Part shown: positions 8,024 to 9,546 of the stretch, in pieces
Layout of the letters: each line of letters opens with the position of its first letter
How positions within the stretch are numbered: the first letter of the stretch is position 1
From: CAYLYP01 sp964387795
Lineage (GTDB): Bacteria; Bacteroidota; Bacteroidia; Bacteroidales; UBA7960
NCBI GenBank assembly: GCA_964387795.1
Contig: CAYLYP010000103.1
Location: 1 to 9,546 of the forward strand
Direction of reading: 5' to 3'
Length of the DNA stretch: 9,546 nucleotides
The notes under the pieces: generated by a model
The model's database searches: none
What the model was told of the DNA's origin: nothing
The model's input: only the letters and a program-made list of their open reading frames with translations
Made by a program: the position numbers and the translations under genes

Positions 8024-8773
8024 ATGCAAACTTGGATAACCAATCAATATCATCCTCACAGACAAATATCAAAAGAATTCAATGACATCCATCAAACCAG
8101 TATCAAGCTAGAAAGCAAAATGATAAATCTTACCATCTTACCAGCAGCCTGTTATGAAATTGAACATTATCTTAAAGACCAATTAGAAGACCCGTTAACA
8201 CCGAAGCTATTTTCAACAGCCATCATCCCCACAGAGGGCAAATCAGATGAATTGGAGCTGAATGTAGTTACTATTTCAGGTGAGCTGGGCGAAGATGAAG
8301 ACAATAACACTGGTCCCGGATGGTATTGGGGATTTAACCTTGGCATGTGCGACGGCACCTACCAGGGCGAAACAGATGCAGTTGATGTATTAAACACCCG
8401 CTTAAACAGGACCATCGCCATTCCATGTCCAATTGGTGCAAGGGTTTATATTACTGAGCAGGAAGTAAAACATGGACATCCATTTTTCCTGCCTTCTCCT
8501 ACACCAAATCCATTTGGATATGATGACAACCTGCTTTTTTCCTATAACAGCAGTGATGAGACCTGCCTTTCTCCTGAAGCTATTGTATTTTACTACAATA
8601 ACATTAAAAACGATATAAGGGAGATTTATCAGCCGTCAGGAAAAGCAATGCTGAATTATTTAGTTGAATCAGGAATTGTGCTTTGGGAAGCTGACATGAT
8701 GTATAAAATACATACGTTAACTATGACTTTTGGTAAAGTTAATTATACGTATGAATACACTACTTCTTTTTAA
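8024..8773 (+). CDS. Gene A2: paralogue of A1 lacking an export signal
   Basis: A 249-residue protein of unknown function. Residues 63-149 are encoded by the 260-base repeat and match A1 residues 133-219. Outside the core it is a diverged A1 relative: MINL (33-36) followed by a YxIxxxLxxQL pattern on the left. On the right are TPNPFG, LLF, CLSPEAI, a GKAMLNY segment and GKVNYTYEY. It lacks about 72 N-terminal residues of A1, including the lipoprotein signal. The first 32 residues are polar and no signal peptide can be built upstream, because an in-frame TAA lies at 8006. It may be a 5'-truncated copy, a silent sequence donor or a cytosolic variant. The start at 8024 is the first ATG after that stop. 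It lies 41 bases after B1 and 61 bases before B2. Confidence 0.7.
   Translation: MQTWITNQYHPHRQISKEFNDIHQTSIKLESKMINLTILPAACYEIEHYLKDQLEDPLTPKLFSTAIIPTEGKSDELELNVVTISGELGEDEDNNTGPGWYWGFNLGMCDGTYQGETDAVDVLNTRLNRTIAIPCPIGARVYITEQEVKHGHPFFLPSPTPNPFGYDDNLLFSYNSSDETCLSPEAIVFYYNNIKNDIREIYQPSGKAMLNYLVESGIVLWEADMMYKIHTLTMTFGKVNYTYEYTTSF
8211..8470 (+). repeat. 260-bp perfect direct repeat, copy 2 (core of A2)
   Basis: Identical to 5912-6171 at all 260 positions and in the same reading frame. The flanking coding sequence on both sides is clearly homologous to A1 but much diverged. The left flank also carries a two-residue length difference (QLEDPLTPKL here, QLGDQRKL in A1). Confidence 0.97.
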
Positions 8774-8788
8774 TAATACCAAACCAAA

Positions 8789-8819
8789 TAACAGGGGGAA
8801 TTAATCCTTCCCCCTGTTA
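8789..8819 (+). terminator. Perfect 12-bp hairpin between A2 and B2
   Basis: TAACAGGGGGAA (8789-8800) pairs perfectly with TTCCCCCTGTTA (8808-8819) across a 7-base loop. It starts 16 bases after the A2 stop and ends 15 bases before B2. No T-run follows on the plus strand (AAAATATACC), so intrinsic termination is doubtful; attenuation, RNA processing or 3'-end protection are alternatives. It occupies the same place as the hairpin after A1 but with an unrelated sequence. Confidence 0.6.
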
Positions 8820-8834
8820 AAAATATACCTTATT

Positions 8835-9546
8835 ATGAAAAATTGGAAAAAAATCAGACTAATACTGGCGCTTTCTTTACTAACAAATGCAATTTGTATC
8901 GCACAACAATCATTTTATTTTTCATTAGAATCTCCTGCACAATTATTCACAGGGGAAATGGCCATATTAAACAATCGGGACATCTTTTTTGTATCTTGTT
9001 TCTCTGGAGATTCAATAAATACATGTGGATATTTTGGACAAATAGATAATCATGGTAATCAAAAATATGCCAGTTCTATTGAAAACCATAGTCTTTCAAG
9101 TGTTTTGTTAATAGCTGATGAAATTCTTTTAGTTGGCACTAGTAAAAATGATTCAGGCGAAAAAGAAATCAATATTTATAAAGTTGTTAATAATAATGAA
9201 ATCAGTATCGAAGCAACTTTCCCAATAACAAGTCATTCAAATTCAGCTTCTTCCCCAAAAGCATTTCTTAACTCAAGAAACGAAATAGTTATTTTTTATT
9301 CTACATTTTATAACATTCAAATCCTTGTTGTTGACACACAAATGAATGTCATCACCCAGAAGATTTACTCAAATTTTTTCACCTTCTTCGATCTCATAGA
9401 GAACCCGGATAAAAACAGCTATACAGGATTATCTTTAACGGATCAATACAGATTCATTGTTTTTGACACGAACTTTGAAATCATAAACGAGTACCCGGGA
9501 GAATACTATTTTTGGCTGAATAATTTTAAATGGATCAATGACAGCA
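8835..9546 (+). CDS. Gene B2: secreted paralogue of B1, cut by window edge
   Basis: The frame is open from the ATG at 8835 to the window end (237 codons seen). The protein begins with a clear Sec signal peptide: KNWKK, a hydrophobic core to about residue 22, and probable cleavage at CIA-QQ (21-25). It then follows B1 throughout: YFGQIDNHGNQ (66-76) corresponds to YYGMLDQYGNE in B1. PKAFLNS (141-147), FDLIENPD (185-192) followed by NSYTG, and WLNNFKWINDS at the edge match the same region of B1. A T9SS sorting domain at the C-terminus is expected by homology but lies outside the window. The function is unknown; a beta-rich surface or secreted protein is the safest description. The start is supported by the signal peptide and a 15-base gap after the hairpin. 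Confidence 0.78.
   Translation, partial: MKNWKKIRLILALSLLTNAICIAQQSFYFSLESPAQLFTGEMAILNNRDIFFVSCFSGDSINTCGYFGQIDNHGNQKYASSIENHSLSSVLLIADEILLVGTSKNDSGEKEINIYKVVNNNEISIEATFPITSHSNSASSPKAFLNSRNEIVIFYSTFYNIQILVVDTQMNVITQKIYSNFFTFFDLIENPDKNSYTGLSLTDQYRFIVFDTNFEIINEYPGEYYFWLNNFKWINDS

Noticed and set aside
5912..8470. Diversity-generating retroelement (template and variable repeats)
   Set aside because: The copies are identical with no adenine-directed differences, they lie in the middle of genes, and no reverse transcriptase is present in the window.
1..9546. CRISPR array, tRNA or rRNA genes
   Set aside because: I found no regularly spaced short repeats and no cloverleaf or rRNA-like conserved sequence on either strand; the only long repeat is the 260-bp pair.

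Overview
The window looks like a Bacteroidetes (probably Bacteroidales-like or a related free-living lineage) chromosome. The evidence is a type IX secretion (T9SS) C-terminal sorting domain, a Bacteroidetes-style TAnnTTTG promoter box, starts without Shine-Dalgarno sites, moderate-to-low GC and very AT-rich spacers. No genus can be named from the sequence alone.

Positions 1-366 hold no convincing gene. An imperfect inverted repeat (52-142) next to a 'TTTTTCAGCAGGCCC'-like end may be a mobile-element scar. Positions 367-4760 are housekeeping: mqnA on the minus strand (futalosine-pathway menaquinone synthesis) is divergent from purB (adenylosuccinate lyase), which is followed by an MsbA-type ABC exporter half-transporter. 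A clear intrinsic terminator (4800-4834) closes this block. A roughly 680-base AT-rich spacer without a credible gene separates it from the accessory part.

The accessory part (5515-9546) is the interesting one. It is two tandem copies of a two-gene module, A1-B1-A2-B2, all on the plus strand with short gaps. The A genes are unrecognised proteins: A1 is a predicted lipoprotein and A2 has no export signal. The B genes are secreted proteins: B1 ends in a T9SS sorting domain and B2 runs off the window. A1 and A2 are clearly paralogous but strongly diverged over most of their length. Yet a 260-base stretch in the middle of both (5912-6171 and 8211-8470) is identical base for base, in the same reading frame and with sharp edges. 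That pattern points to recent gene conversion or a recombining core cassette with variable flanks. A GC-rich hairpin of different sequence follows each A gene and precedes each B gene.

A working model (inference): the A-B module is an expanding surface or secreted locus. The A genes exchange a common core by recombination, and the hairpins set the ratio of A to B expression. More copies may lie beyond the right edge.
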